A stretch of 64,000 nucleotides of DNA. It comes from Syncephalastrum monosporum B8922. Taxonomy: Eukaryota > Mucoromycota > Mucoromycetes > Mucorales > Syncephalastraceae. Positions within the stretch are counted from its first letter, which is position 1. Each line of letters begins with the position of its first letter. This document shows, one piece after another, positions 45,574 to 57,903 of the stretch. Both the position numbers and the translations under genes were made by a program. The notes below the pieces were generated by a model. It ran no database searches and was not told the origin of the DNA. It saw nothing but the letters and a program-made list of their open reading frames with translations. The DNA lies in the NCBI GenBank assembly GCA_000697355.1, contig JNEN01001256.1, positions 434,001 to 498,000 of the forward strand. The letters run 5' to 3'.

Positions 45574-45873
45574 ATGGACCAGTCAAAACCAAAGCCACTC
45601 AAGGAAGACTACCAGGATTGTTTGCCCTGTCGTTTGACAGGCGCAGCTGCTTTTTCTGGTCTTGGCATCTACGCGTTCCGTGAAGCTTCCAAAGTCAACA
45701 AGATTGCTGGCAAACAGGGCACCGCCGTCGGTCTAGGTGTTTTCGGTGTGGGTAAGCACTTTATTCTATGTATCTGGCTTATGGTAGATGACAGAGTCCT
45801 CAATCAAATCAAATCAAATCAAATCAAACATCTAGTGTTTCTGTCTGCTGGCCTCTATCGCTTGACCATGTAG
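45574..45873 (+). CDS. Small mitochondrial inner-membrane protein, DMAC1/DUF4536-like
   Basis: Exons 45574-45751 and 45836-45873 (phase 1) give 71 residues. The sequence MDQSKPKPLKEDYQDCLPCR, LTGAAAFSGLGIYAFREASK, then QGTAVGLGVFGV and FLSAGLYRLTM fits the short DUF4536 family, to which the complex I distal membrane-arm factor DMAC1 belongs. Two hydrophobic helices flank a basic loop, and a conserved Cys-x-x-Cys-Arg sits before the first helix. A role in complex I assembly is inferred from the family and is uncertain for fungi. The 84-nt intron contains an (AATCA)n run (45801-45828) just before the acceptor; without splicing the frame runs into that repeat and gives an implausible tail. Confidence 0.75.
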   Translation: MDQSKPKPLKEDYQDCLPCRLTGAAAFSGLGIYAFREASKVNKIAGKQGTAVGLGVFGVGKHFILCIWLMVDDRVLNQIKSNQIKHLVFLSAGLYRLTM

Positions 45874-47188
45874 ATAAGGTAGCTAGTTACTTAGTTATAC
45901 ATATACAACTATTGTACATCGTGAGTTGTTTCCCTCCTATGTGAGTCTTCCTACCTCATATCTTTGTATCAAGGAGTAAAGTCTATCAAATACTGCACTG
46001 TAAATGGGTATACGGTCCTTGCATACCGGGTGCATGCAAGCGCCCAGTGTCGTGTATAGGAGTCCTAGCACGTGCCCCGCTCCACCCGAAGGTCGATTTG
46101 TCGAATGCTCCTTGGATGCACCACTCGATGGCTCACGTGCTCTCCTTATTCCATGTGCTACGTGATGTGCTATTCACATCAATCATAAACAGCACAGGAA
46201 AGCCCACTGACATTTGACCCGCACTGGGCTGCTCCGGTTATCACCGTGCTCCAGCCCGTCGTAGACTGAACCCATCATGCTATTCGGCACAATGGCTGAG
46301 GAAAGTAGATCTCGCAGACCTCGGCCCAATATCATTGCATCAGAAAATAGTTCCTTCTCTAACCACTCATGTTCAATGAATCACTGTCGTTTCACTGCAT
46401 ACTATTTAGCATGCGGCCAAATTCTGTATTTACTTTACTTTGCACATAGGCTGCTTTGAAACCAGGTGGTGTATGTGGTGCTATTATCCATGCAGCATGT
46501 GAATGAAAATGTGAAATACCATGTAACCTACCATGAAACGCATTTGAATCACCCCATGGGATAGCCGGAAATGATGGCTACAAGCACTTCGCCTTCACAG
46601 TATGTCTTTTAGTAATTGATCAAAGCGAGATTTGCCGCTGCTCGGTAGAGTGTATACAGCATTTGTGGGTACACGATGAAACTGAAGAATGCATTCTGCT
46701 GCGTGGAATACATTTTAGTCTGGCTGCAAGGATAAATCTGGAGGCGTATAAAATGTACGTAATAAGGCCATCCTGGAGCATTCCACGTGGAAAATAGACT
46801 GCTGCGAAGCATAATAGTAGGGTGGATGTAAGGTACATTAAGTTATGGTAGGTAGTTATGAGGAACATTAAGTAATATTAATAGGTAATAATAAGGTACA
46901 TTAATCTCTGTGGTCTCTGCTCTTTACTCTCTACCCTTACTGTCATTAGGGTTTAGAACGTTAAATGAAAAGATGAAAAGAAACTGGAAGGTGACGATTT
47001 GCTGTTGCTCAAAACAATTTATGCTGGCATGATGCAACCCTTTGCCTTCTTTGGACTACTTAGATAGCATTACACCCAGACCCGATTTGTTCGCTTAGGT
47101 TGAACATAAGGAGTAAGCTCATGGATAAGCACAATCTTGAGAGCGCCGTCCAACCATATAGCGCCACAATATACAAGGCTGGCGTATA
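45874..47188. other. Intergenic, no gene seen
   Basis: AT-rich sequence with short tandem GGTAATA/AAGGTACATTA-type units near 46830-46905. Short ORFs on both strands show no start, splice or domain support. Confidence 0.35.
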
Positions 47189-48512
47189 TTAGTAAACTAA
47201 TTTTATTAGCATATTTCTGAGATGAGAACAATTTTGCAAATAAGCTAAAGAGAAAAAAAAAAGCTGTCTGTATAATTGGTTTTGAGAAGAATCATGTAAC
47301 CCCGTTTTCTTGACTTGGTTTGGTTTTGGGGCCAAGTAGATGTGACCAGCAGTGGCAGGCGAGGAGTGACTAGAAGAGCTTGTTGTTGTTGGCAATGCTG
47401 GCACCAGCTCGCTGATTTCTTTTTGAAATAGAACTCGTTGGACAGAGACTCGGGTACCATCAGTTTTGATAGAAGAGATACCATATAGACACCATCATCG
47501 GTTAACTTGATCATACACAAACAAGGGAACCGACTAGCGTGACCGCAGAGTAAGTGGACGACCAGTAGCCGCAGGCGAAAAGCTCACTCACACCCGAAGC
47601 GCAATCGAAGTGTCACTCTTGGACGAAGCGAAGCGAGTCACAACGCTTGTACAAATGACCAACTTCGCTTGTCAAGATCATAAGTCAGTCATCGAATATC
47701 GTCGCTTTTCACCAATCCATCATATTTACCGATGAATCATATAGCCAGCAGTCCGCTGATGTTGGTTGAACAATGGCTCTTGAGACTGCGCCATTCGTAC
47801 ACAAGTTTTGTGATTGCTGCTTTACTTTCAGACGTTCTTGAACTAATCAACCGTTTCCATTCGTTCGAGATAATTCAATCTCCATGTCGCCATCATATCT
47901 GAGCATGAGGTCGATTTCCTCCCCATACACGGGCCTTGTTCGAGTGGGCCACATATCGGCTTTTCTCGACCAGCGTCGCGAGTTTCGCACGGTGTGCTCC
48001 ACGATGAGAAATAGCATATAGGATTGACTTTGTTGTTAACGTATGGTTTTCGATGTTTGCGTCTTTTCTTGTCGATAAAACCGATGACATCACAGATGTC
48101 GTCGCCTGCATGAACAATGGCATCGAGAAGAGCACCTCATTTCTGGTGATAAGCCATCGTAGTTGTCCAGATACAATGTCGATACGACGTCGTAGATACG
48201 GATCCATTAATGTAGCGACGAAAATACTCGATAGGTATCTTGCATTGAAGCATTCAGCATATTGATGATCCTCGAAATCGATAGTTTCGACAATGCGCCT
48301 TCAGTCGCCGAGAGCATGGTTTCCGTCGATTGTTTTGTCAATACGTGGGCACTCATTTTTGTCATTGTCGAAACCATATCCGTGCCGATTTCGGTTGAGG
48401 TACGCTTTTTTAAAGGTTGTTGTCTGAATGGCTTTATATGGCCCGTCTTGAAACACGGACCAAGAAGTCCACCTAATGTGCGAGTATTTGGGAGGTAAAC
48501 CCATATGCGCAA
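47189..48512 (-). pseudogene. Decayed protein gene, possibly of a Mucorales-specific family
   Basis: Protein-like segments appear in order on the minus strand but in changing frames: 48512-48207 (EIGTDMVSTMTKMSAHVLTK, ALSKLSISRIINMLNASMQD), 48207-47893 (MDPYLRRRIDIVSGQLRWLI), then in a third frame about 47950-47870 (YGEEIDLMLRYDGDMEIELS). Finally come 47520-47400 (MIKLTDDGVYMVSLLSKLMV) and, after another shift, EISELVPALPTTTSSSSHSS ending at 47189. The closing part, with an L-x-x-DGVY-MV-L segment followed by a short helix and a Ser/Thr-rich end, resembles the C terminus of hypothetical proteins I associate with Mucorales genomes; this memory is not a search result. At least two frame changes cannot be explained by splice sites, so I call it a pseudogene. 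Confidence 0.4.
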
Positions 48513-50101
48513 CGAAAGTGATTTTACCTATGAGGGAGCCCTTCGGGCCTCTGCAATAGGATCGGGCAGGGACGTTTTATACTGAACTGACTCAGATAAA
48601 GCACATTCGATCCTTTATCTCCAGCAACTTGTGTGCCTGTTCCTGGGGAAGTGTGTACCCCAAATTCTGAAACACAAAGCGCTAATGTCGGGAATGGGGC
48701 GCTGACCTCGTATACGTAGGTCCAAAGGGAGCATGACAGCATGGATAGACTGTGGAGATCAGGATCCAAAAGGGAGAGAGAGCAGAAGTACAAGATTGAC
48801 AGATCTAGTACAAGGCAGAAGGAGCTACATATAGATATCAGAGGATTATATCAGTATACAGTACAAGGTGTTGTGTCTTAGGATCGCTCTTTTTTCTTAC
48901 TGACTTACGGGTCATATCATACATTAAGTGCTGTGTTTGATATCGAATGTACCTCCGTCGAAGTCATTGTCAACGTCGCCGTCATTCGTGTTTGTGCGAT
49001 CGCTCATACTGAGTAGCCGGATAAGGTATTGGAGACATTGTTACGTTCTTGTCCTTCAAACTTCTTCTGGATTGCTTCTTTTTCCCTTCTCAATCTGAGC
49101 ATAAGGCCTGTAAATATGCTTCTCGTCTCGCAATCAGCAGACCATGAGGCAGGATGTCGTCCGAGGGCCGTCATGTTTTGAACACAGGTAGAAACAGCAT
49201 GGAAGATAACACAATAAAAGGAGAGATTAAATCAGAACAAAGGAGGCTGGAAAACGGGGAGTCTTGGACAAATAATCAGAATAATGAACGATTCATTTTT
49301 ACTTATTCACGAGAAAAATATGAGCATCAGAGCAGCGGCAAATATCCTGAAATGCCACAAATAATCAAACAATGCTGTACAATCAAGGAAGCCAAAAAGC
49401 GGATGAGCTGATTAAAGACAAATAGGAAGTGGAAGCCTTGTGGAAAGACCTCAGACCTTTGAAATAATCGTGAAATGTTTTATAATAACTTGTTGATAAG
49501 TCAAGCTTGATCTCGAAATAAATGATGGACAGTTTGGCCCGTATTGGCAAGAAAGGCTTCTACCCACCGTGCGGAAAAAGATAGCCAGTTATCCATGGAT
49601 TAGCCTGATGGAGGCCGTGTCAAGAAATCCCGAAGCTATACACTCTTCCCGTATAGATGAATATCCTATAAAGTGTATACTACGTGTGAAGTGCTGCCCG
49701 TCACGGCACGCCAACTGTACTTCCACCACCACCATGGAAAGACTGTGCACATTATTGCGCATATTTTGAAGAGCGTGATGGCACACGGAGAGTGCCCTTC
49801 TGCTTTTACTGTTTTTGCCTAACAAGGGTACCCGAGATGACGTAAACGAGAAAGCGACCGTCTTGCACTCCATACAATTCATACTGCTGTAACCGGGGGA
49901 ATCTCGACAGAAATTATTCCGCTATATTCCTTTCCAGCACATTACAATGCACAAAGACCGTACTTATTTTCTGCAGACTATATCTATTAGGATGTGACAT
50001 GCGGATAAACGAAAAGGGAAGTGTTATTATCGACTGGAAAACATAAGAAAAAGAAAACAAAATGATGAAATATGCAACAACAGGAGTATGTAGTGTATGA
50101 T
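48513..50101. other. Intergenic, no firm gene
   Basis: An 85-codon plus-strand ORF at 49154-49411 (MSSEGRHVLNTGRNSMEDNT) is hydrophilic and unrecognised; I would not call it a gene without expression data. Other ORFs (48524-48793, 49569-49882) look like chance. Confidence 0.3.
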
Positions 50102-52485
50102 TTAGCGTTTCCGGGTCTTTTGCTTGTTAATGGCCGCGCGCAGCTGCTTCTGTTTATCCACCAGACTGCGCTTGCCTTTGGCAAGAACTTGCCATTTGTG
50201 GGCCACCATCATAAAGTTCTTGTTGCGTGTCTTCTCGCGGTTTGTTGTGCTGCCGCGGTCCTTGCTGCCCTTCTTAGAACCAAACTTGGGCCGGTCCGTC
50301 CGTCCCTCTTCGATGGAGGCCATACGTGCCTCATAGTCCATCTTGGCCTTCTTGCGTGGTCCCAGAATCGTGCTTTCCGACACCTCTTCCTCCGCCGCAC
50401 GTTTGCCCGTAGCCATCTCAATCTCCTTGTTTTCCTTGAGCTCGTTCAGTCTAGCAAAGTCGGCCGGAGTCAGGATGCGCGTTGAAGCGATGGCAAGTCG
50501 CTCCTGACGTTTCTCCTCATCCGCCGCACGCTTGGCGGCCAGCTCTTGGCGGAGCTTTTCACGAGCCTCCTCGCTATTCTCTTGCTCTTCCCTGAGCTTT
50601 TTGAGCTGACGCTTGCCGATACGACGCTTCCGCTGGGTTTCAGCGCTGTCAGCACCGTCCACATTGGACGATTCTGCTGTGTCTCTCTTTTTCTTGTCTT
50701 CGTCCTCATCCTCGTCGTCGCTCATGGCCACCTTGACAAACTCGTTCTCGTCGTCAGAAACGTCGACCCAGCCTTCATCATCGCTATCGCTGCTGTCCTC
50801 GTCGATCTCCCAGTCCTTCCAGGCCTCCTCCTCGGCCTTTTCAGCTGCATCGAGCATCTCGATACCCTGCAAGCCATCACTGTTGCCTGTCTCGCCAAAC
50901 TGAAGGGTCTGGATCGAGCCATCCTTGAGTCGCTGGACAGCAGCACGGCCCCGATCCTTGCGCAATAGCATCTCTGGATTCACTTCTCTGAAGAGCGTGA
51001 TCAGTGAGCGCGCGCCCATGAGGACACCCTTGTCACGGTGGTTCTTGTACTGGGTCAAATCTTGCAGCAGGGTCTCGTCCATGGCAAGTGGCTGTCGCGC
51101 GCAGATTTCACGGATGCCGTTCAGACCGACAGCAATGACTTCGTTGGCAACGCGATCAGTAACAAAATTGTTTGCGATGGCCTTGACGACGGGCTCAAGA
51201 GCATCCGGAGGTACGAGCGGGTGACTGGCCTGAGCAGCGGCGACGAGGACGCGGGTGACATCGCGCTGGGACGGCTGCAGGTATTTGATGAGGGTGGTGT
51301 AGAACCCCAGGAGGGAAAGTTGGTGGATACCAATTACACGCGAGATCAGATTCATACGCAATAAACGGACCTCCCAGCGGTCCTCCTTGGCTGCCAGTTT
51401 AGAGTACAGCTTCTCGGCAAATCCTAGAGTTTACCATTCCATTGAATGAATACACGAAGCTCAGCCAAACGTTCCCCCTTGGCATCCTTACCTTGAGGAT
51501 CGTTGAGGAGATGCAGTGCAGAGAAATTGAAGGCCTCTGCCTTATCCTTGTTCTTGTTCTTCCGCTTGATCTTCTTCTTGGCCGCCTCGAGCTTGCGCGA
51601 CTTAGCCTTTGACTTTCCACTGTACTGGGCGGCTTGCTTCATCTTGCGCACATCCGGCATGTCGTCCTCGGACTCGGAGGCTTGCTCTTCTTCATCGTCG
51701 TTGGTGTGCAAGAAGAAGCGGATGGCAGTGACGGCGATCTTGCTGACAGGAGAGAAGCATGCTTCGGCAATGACGCTGACCGTCTTGGCGTCATCCCACA
51801 CATTCTTTTCATACAAGTCGATGCAGACATCGACGCCTTTCTTGGCTGCGACTGCGTTCTCATCGCTGTTGCCTGTCTTGACAGACTCGAGAATGGTAAG
51901 GACGTAGGTTTGGAGAGATCGGTTGAGTTTGTTGTTCTTTGCTTTGAGGTTTGCGTTCTTGATGTCGTTGACGATGTGGTTATACAAGAGCTCGCGAAGG
52001 GCCTTGTCTCGGCATTTGAACAAGTTGAAAAACAAGGGCAGCAGTCTACGGATGCATGCATGCAACGATAGGAGCGAGTATGTGAGTGTGTGCCTAGCCG
52101 GGTTATACGTGTATTATATAAAATTTACTTACCTGCTGTTGTCAATGACCTGCTTATTGCGCAGAAGAATAAGAGCTTGGACAAAACTCTTGCGGACTTC
52201 CGGATGCAGGACGATGCAGTGCTCTTGCAAGAGATCGATGATCTGCTGGGGGAATTCGGCCGTGTCCTGAGGATAGCAGCTCGAGACCTGGCTGATGAAC
52301 GTAACAAGCTCACAGAGCTCCTTGGCTTCCTCGGTCGGCTTGAGGCAGAAAATAGAGAGCGTGGACTGGTAATGACGGTACTGCTGCAGAAACTCTGCCT
52401 TATACGAAATCGGATCTCGCTTGATCAAGTTCTGTAGCTGCGGCAGCTGCGTTGGCAAGAGCGCGGCCCTATTGCGTCGACCCAT
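50102..52485 (-). CDS. SDA1: SDA1, 60S ribosome assembly and export factor
   Basis: Three exons, 52485-52133, 52045-51492 and 51423-50102, give 742 residues, near the length of yeast Sda1. SDA1 is a nuclear protein of late pre-60S particles, also linked to actin and cell-cycle start. The N-terminal two thirds are helical repeats: [60 protein letters not shown]. The middle has the conserved [19 protein letters not shown] and [21 protein letters not shown] long acidic region ([20 protein letters not shown]) is followed by a basic coiled coil and the SDA1 tail ([33 protein letters not shown]), typical of nucleolar factors. Start [17 protein letters not shown] agrees with the family. Divergent from the Wss1-like gene with about 180 bp between starts. 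Confidence 0.95.
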
Positions 52486-52663
52486 CGAGATATGTAGGTA
52501 TATATATCACAAGAGTGAAGAAGAAATGCACAGGTGAAAAAAATGAATGGAAAAAAAAAAATTACTTTCCTTTTTGGGTTGTGACTTCCTCTTCTCTTGC
52601 ATTAAGGCACCTCACAAGACTGGAATTGCCACCACATACGGTATCACATTTCTGCGTTTGCCC

Positions 52664-53859
52664 ATGAGCACCGCCAGCAGCAGTGATGTAATTACAAGCA
52701 TATCAGCACTCAAACGCAGAAAAAACCACAATGAAGCTCTGGCTCTTTTAAACCGCATCGCGGCGCAGGTAAGCCCGTCCTGCGACCTGCGGGTCAGCCT
52801 CAACGGCATACTTCACTTACTTACTGACCAGTGCATTACCGCAGGTGAAGCCAATCATGCTCAAACGAGGCTGGAAAGTCCGTCATTTATGCGAGTTCTT
52901 TCCAAAGAATCCGAATCTCTTGGGTAATAGCTGTTACGGTTGTCCTGTCTTGTGTGCAAGCTGACCTCGGGTTAGGTGTCAACGTGAATCACGGTTTAAA
53001 AATCAGCATCCGACTGCGCCCTCACTATGACGATACCACGTTTCTCGAGTACCACGACCTTCTTGGCACAATGCTGCACGAACTGACCCACATTGTCCGA
53101 GGCCCGCACGACGCCGTGTTCTACAAGATACTCGACGAGCTGAACGACGAGCTAGACCAGCTCTTGATCACGGGCGGCGACCGTCTCTTCGAAGGCCCCG
53201 GCTACAGTTTGGGCGGCGGTGGCAGCCTGTCGCCTGCAGAAATGAAGCGCCGCGCCATCGCTGCAGCAGAGAAACGAAAACGTCTGCAGAAAGTCATGAT
53301 GACGGCCGGGGGCCAGCGCCTCGGTGGATCCACCTCCACCGCAGGATTTACGCCTGCGCAAATGGCTGCTCGGGCGGCGGAACGCCGTGTGAGAGATCAA
53401 CTCTGGTGCGGCGGTGCTCAAGGAGGGGATGAGCAGGAACAAGAGCAAGAACAAGAACAAGATGATGCGGAAAGTCCTAGGACGACGGACAATCGTAGTA
53501 ATCATATCAACAAGAGCCCACGGTTCGATTCGGGCGGGTGTCCCTCCCGAGGTCAAAAGAGACAGGCGGAAGGTTCTGTTAATACGGGTGGAGGCAAAAG
53601 GGTCAAAGAGCATCCTCTCCGTCCCGCCATCATGTCCGCCTCTGCCACCTCCACCAAAGGGTGGCCATGCCCAGCCTGCACCTTTCAGAATAACGAAATT
53701 GCACTCGCGTGCGAGATCTGCTTCAAAGAGCGGCCAACGGTTGCACCTGATGATAGCAATGACCTGTGTTGGGCCTGCCCGCAGTGCACACTGCACAATA
53801 TTTGGAACCACTTGCAATGCACTGCCTGCTCAGGCATTAGACCTATGGATAGAATGTAA
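52664..53859 (+). CDS. WSS1: Wss1-like WLM metalloprotease (DNA-protein crosslink repair)
   Basis: Three exons, 52664-52768, 52845-52923 and 52976-53859, give 355 residues. The WLM domain covers about 10-140: ISALKRRKNHNEALALLNRI, VKPIMLKRGWKVRHLCEFFP, LLGVNVNHGLKISIRLRP. The zinc-protease motif is HELTHIVRGPHD (His96, Glu97, His100, His106). Such enzymes cut proteins that are covalently trapped on DNA, and act with Cdc48 and SUMO. After a Gly/Ala/Arg-rich linker there are two RanBP2-type zinc fingers at the C terminus (WPCPACTFQNNEIALACEIC and WACPQCTLHNIWNHLQCTAC), which often bind ubiquitin or RNA. Splicing removes two introns inside the WLM domain; unspliced reading would stop after the first third. 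All catalytic residues are present. Confidence 0.93.
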
Positions 53860-55297
53860 TATGTATATATATGCTCACATATTCAAATATGAACTAGGAA
53901 GAGTTTTGTCATTGGTGCAGCATATCGGCAGGAAGTCAGACGAGATGCGCAGGCCACAGAGTACATCATTCTACCGCTAATTAAGGTGCATATGCGCGAC
54001 GCAGGAAACCCGAAGTTTTGCTTTCCCGTTTAGTAGCATTGCACCAGACTTGACAAACCTCTCGAAAGAAAGAAAACGAAAGAAGGACTGCTGGTCAACG
54101 ACGAAGAACGGCTGCCATTTTGCAATTTTATTCGAACGACTAGTAGATCAATGTTCAACCAAGTTATGCATGTGGATTGATCTACTCCACAAACTGGCTT
54201 AAATATTTTGTATGCAGACTATGACTTTGGGCAAATGTCATCCTTCCTCCATACACTTCCCTTTCTTTTTTACAGGATGGGTACATTCTTGATCAAGGTG
54301 AAGTAAAGTTGCATATCGAGACGTCGCAGTTCGTTGGAAAGCAAATCTCGTGTATTCTTTTCCATTTGATCCCAAAGCCGGAGCAATACCAGAGCCAAAC
54401 GAGACCAGGACGGGGCCTGAACCGAACTAAAGTGAAAATGGCGACTCTTGCCCGGCCCAGGAGGTGAGGAGCAGATCACTCTTATTACAGACCACCGCAG
54501 CAGACGTTCTCGTGAAATACAATTACTATTGATATACAAGGAGCTGAACCAAAGACATACCGCTAAATAACTGATACGGTCTTAGTTACTGTTTCTTTCA
54601 ACTTCATGTGCTTTTTTTTTTATCATGCCTACCAATGGCTGCTATCTGATATTGCAATCCCCTCACTTTGGACTCTTATTATTATCCTATCCTCTCTTTG
54701 CATTCTTTATAAGCCTTGTACTCTCTTATGCGACTAACATTCCAGAATCTCGGCCTCCAGCAAGACACTTCCGAATCATACGTGCTGATAGAGCATATTA
54801 TCCTCTCACTCTTGTTCCATAAAGAGCTATTGTACACCAATAACAAGATGACCTTTCAAGTGTATGTATCCCTACATAAACTATAGTACATATGACATGT
54901 GTATATAGCATAAAAATTGTCAACTTTATAATATGTCTTATATCTTATATACAAGATAGATTACATAGCTGTGGAGGATGTGGCTTGCGCTGTACATAGA
55001 GTACCACAAACGGATCTACGTATCATATGTGATACGTAGGCATAGTGTATACATATGATTGCTTTCGAATCCTTGTATTTTCGCATAAACTATCGGAACC
55101 CAAGAATGAGTTACACGGGGAAGTCTATGTCATTTCGTAGTACTCCCCCCTTTAATTTGACAGCAAGTGATCGTATCTCGTGCGTTTCATTCTCCCAATC
55201 TCTCACACAGTATTGAATAGTATTTTGTAACCTGTATACTGTGCAGCCTTTACAAGAAGACAAACGTATGCTTATTTGCATTGACCATATTTCTCTA
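53860..55297. other. Intergenic, one doubtful small ORF
   Basis: On the minus strand 54539-54270 encodes 89 residues (MYINSNCISRERLLRWSVIR, ending LDMQLYFTLIKNVPIL). It is partly helical but I find no family. An AT-rich palindromic patch lies at 55015-55045 (TACGTATCATATGTGATACG). Nothing else is seen. Confidence 0.3.
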
Positions 55298-57357
55298 TTA
55301 CTTCTGGTTTCTTTGGATTTTTTCTGCCACCCAGAATTCACTCTCATAGCAATACTTGAGCATGCTATCGCTGTAGGTCGTGTAGGTTGTAGGGACCATT
55401 CTCTCCTCCTGCAAAGGGTTGAATGGGTCTCATGCAGGTATGTCTACTACGAATCACCTTACCTTGATCTCAAAGCCGATCTCGCGAGCTACTCTCTTGA
55501 CTTGATCCAGACTGAGCTCAATAGAGCTCTCACCAGGCATATCCTCGAAATGATACAACAGCGGTCCTTTTGAAATATAAAATTAAACTAAGACACACGC
55601 AGATTAAACATAGTTTCACTGACGCACCTATATTGATCCAAGTACCGCCAAACTTTAAGGCGTTATAAATCGTTTCCAAGTACTCAACAATATTCTTTGC
55701 AGTGTCGATAAAGAAACACGTGGCAATGACGTCCCAGGACTCTGCGTGTAAACGAAAACAAATAAAGAATGAATTCATATATACCATATCTGAAAAGGAT
55801 ACGGATCAGGCTTACCTATTTGGTCTTCACGACTGTAGATCTCGACAAAGTCACCGGCCGCCATGGAAAAATCAGCTGATGGTGGTAAGTCGGAAGGCAA
55901 GACATCCGGAACCTTGATAGGCTTCAGGTGGTGCTCCGTATCCCGGACGTTGGAAAACGAATGGATGTAGGGGTAGATGCTATATTGTGCAACATGGGAC
56001 GCTCTAAAAAATAAGGATAAGAGGAGGGATAAGGTCCGAGTAGGTGAGAAGAGGAATCGAAGGAATTACCGATTTAAAATGAAATGCGAGCATATCAGCT
56101 ACGTCAAGGTAAGAGCAATGGGGGGGGGGTTTTAGGCAAGGAAGGTAAGGGTAAAGATAAGTATACTTTTGAGACCTGCAACTACTAAGCCTTACCATGA
56201 AGAAGGAGAATTCATTGCCTTGGCAAGCAAAACCTGGTAGGTGTGGCGCGGGATAGTCGAAAATCGCATGAGTAAGAACAAACGTTGGAGAAAAAGAGAA
56301 AAAATAATGAACGCTAGGAGGTGGTGATTGGGGGTGAAACCGGTGGGGTCGAACAAGACGCAAAGTGAGGTATCACTGCATATCATGACTTGCCCAGCCC
56401 GCTCCCAGCCTAGCCCCACCCGAGCCCGGCCTCTGAAGATGTTTACCATACCATTTTGCGCAATCTCAAACGCTAACCGGCCGAGCCCAGCCCCGGGCAC
56501 TAGGACATTGATGTTTCGTCTAAAAGCAGATCGTTAGAGACACAGATGGATAGACGAGGAAACTTAAGCGTGGCTGCAGTACCTTTGCTCGACCGGAACG
56601 TTTTTGTAGAGAGCTTTAAGAGTATCGAGAATTGGACGGTAGGCTGCATCGCGCTCCGGCTTACCCTATCAAATAGAAAGAGCCAGAGGAGCATGATGAT
56701 TATTATAAATGATATATCACACACATATGCAGGGTTTGTGCTCTTAAAGTTACATGAGATACTGATTAACATGCTTACCTCAACCGACCAGTCTCGTACA
56801 AACTGTCGAAACGTACTGCGAACTTTATCCATGTCACCGGGCGTCACAGGCGGATCGCGCTGGCCATACCCTTCAGTCATCAGCTGGACGGGATCCATGC
56901 CGATGAACGCTTCACATTCTTGCACGATATCTCGTACAAACTCCATGTTGCCTTCTATGCATTGATCGACCCGATCGATCTTCTCAAGCAAATCAGGCAC
57001 CAACCGCTTGTGCTGTTGCGGTAAAGCTTGGTAATCGCGTCGGCGTCGCTGATTGCGGATGAGGGAATGTCGGCGGTAGTATGTGAACGATAAGAGAACG
57101 TTACGCAAGTGGTCGCGTTCCTCCTGAACGTGTTGCTCATCCGTCTCTTGGTCCATGTCACGGCTGGTGCTAGTTTTGTCGTTTATGTCTCCTTGGTTCC
57201 GGCCCTGGTTTCCTTTGCGCATACTGTCGTTATCGTTGTTGTTATCGCTGGCGCCCTTGTCGGCTTGCCTCGTAGCAGTTGCGATATTCGAAGAAGACAG
57301 AGAGGAGTCGTGCTCCTTGCGGCTGGCAGACGTAGTGGTATCGGTCATGGTAAACAA
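55298..57357 (-). CDS. Carnosine N-methyltransferase homologue (N2227 family)
   Basis: Nine exons: 57357-56779, 56665-56583, 56519-56452, 56233-56196, 56098-56070, 56003-55816, 55741-55628, 55566-55463 and 55408-55298; 437 residues (a second Met is three codons later). The N-terminal 75 residues are low-complexity and charged. The conserved domain begins [20 protein letters not shown] and [20 protein letters not shown]. The AdoMet site is [17 protein letters not shown] (225-240), followed by [73 protein letters not shown] and the end [26 protein letters not shown]. This is the CARNMT1/UPF0586 set. Family enzymes methylate the histidine ring in carnosine and some proteins; fungi make little carnosine, so a protein-histidine substrate is more likely. 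The exons at 56233 (38 nt) and 56098 (29 nt) are tiny but fit in phase and complete the motif. Confidence 0.93.
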
Positions 57358-57903
57358 GAAAGTTTACGCGAGCAATTCGACGCGCCACACACAAAGGCTG
57401 TCGTTCTTTCTTTCCTGGGCAAGCAGCCTGGCTGGGATTCAACCATTGAAAAAATATCAATGTCGTAAAGCTGCGCTTACACAATACTGTGCGTACAGCG
57501 CACAGCAGGGAGCGACAGATACACAGCAGAGCAACACAACATCACACAGCACAATCACAGTATCTGTTGGTCGCATGGGTGTACAAAAGCCACATGCAAA
57601 ACGCAACTGCTCCCTGGGGTGAACATATTCACATGTTTGTTGATACCTACGCGGGCCCTTCGGTAAACCCGCGTGATCCTTCGCGCGTTAAAATTCCCAC
57701 TTCTCGTCCTACGTCCTCTTCCCTCCCGCATCCTCTTTCTCTCTCTTCCCTCTGTCTTTGTTCTGTGTGCGCGTGTGTCTCGGCGTCCACTTTTGCCTTT
57801 GCTCTCTTCAATACACTCGTCTCCCTTCGTCTTCCTTCGTCCACATATCTGCCGCTTGACATACATTCATATATTTGTATTCACATATAATATATAAATC
57901 ACA

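Noticed and set aside
57425..57445. Possible B-box (GGTTGAATCCC on the minus strand)
   Set aside because: No A box or cloverleaf around it; it lies just upstream of the methyltransferase gene.
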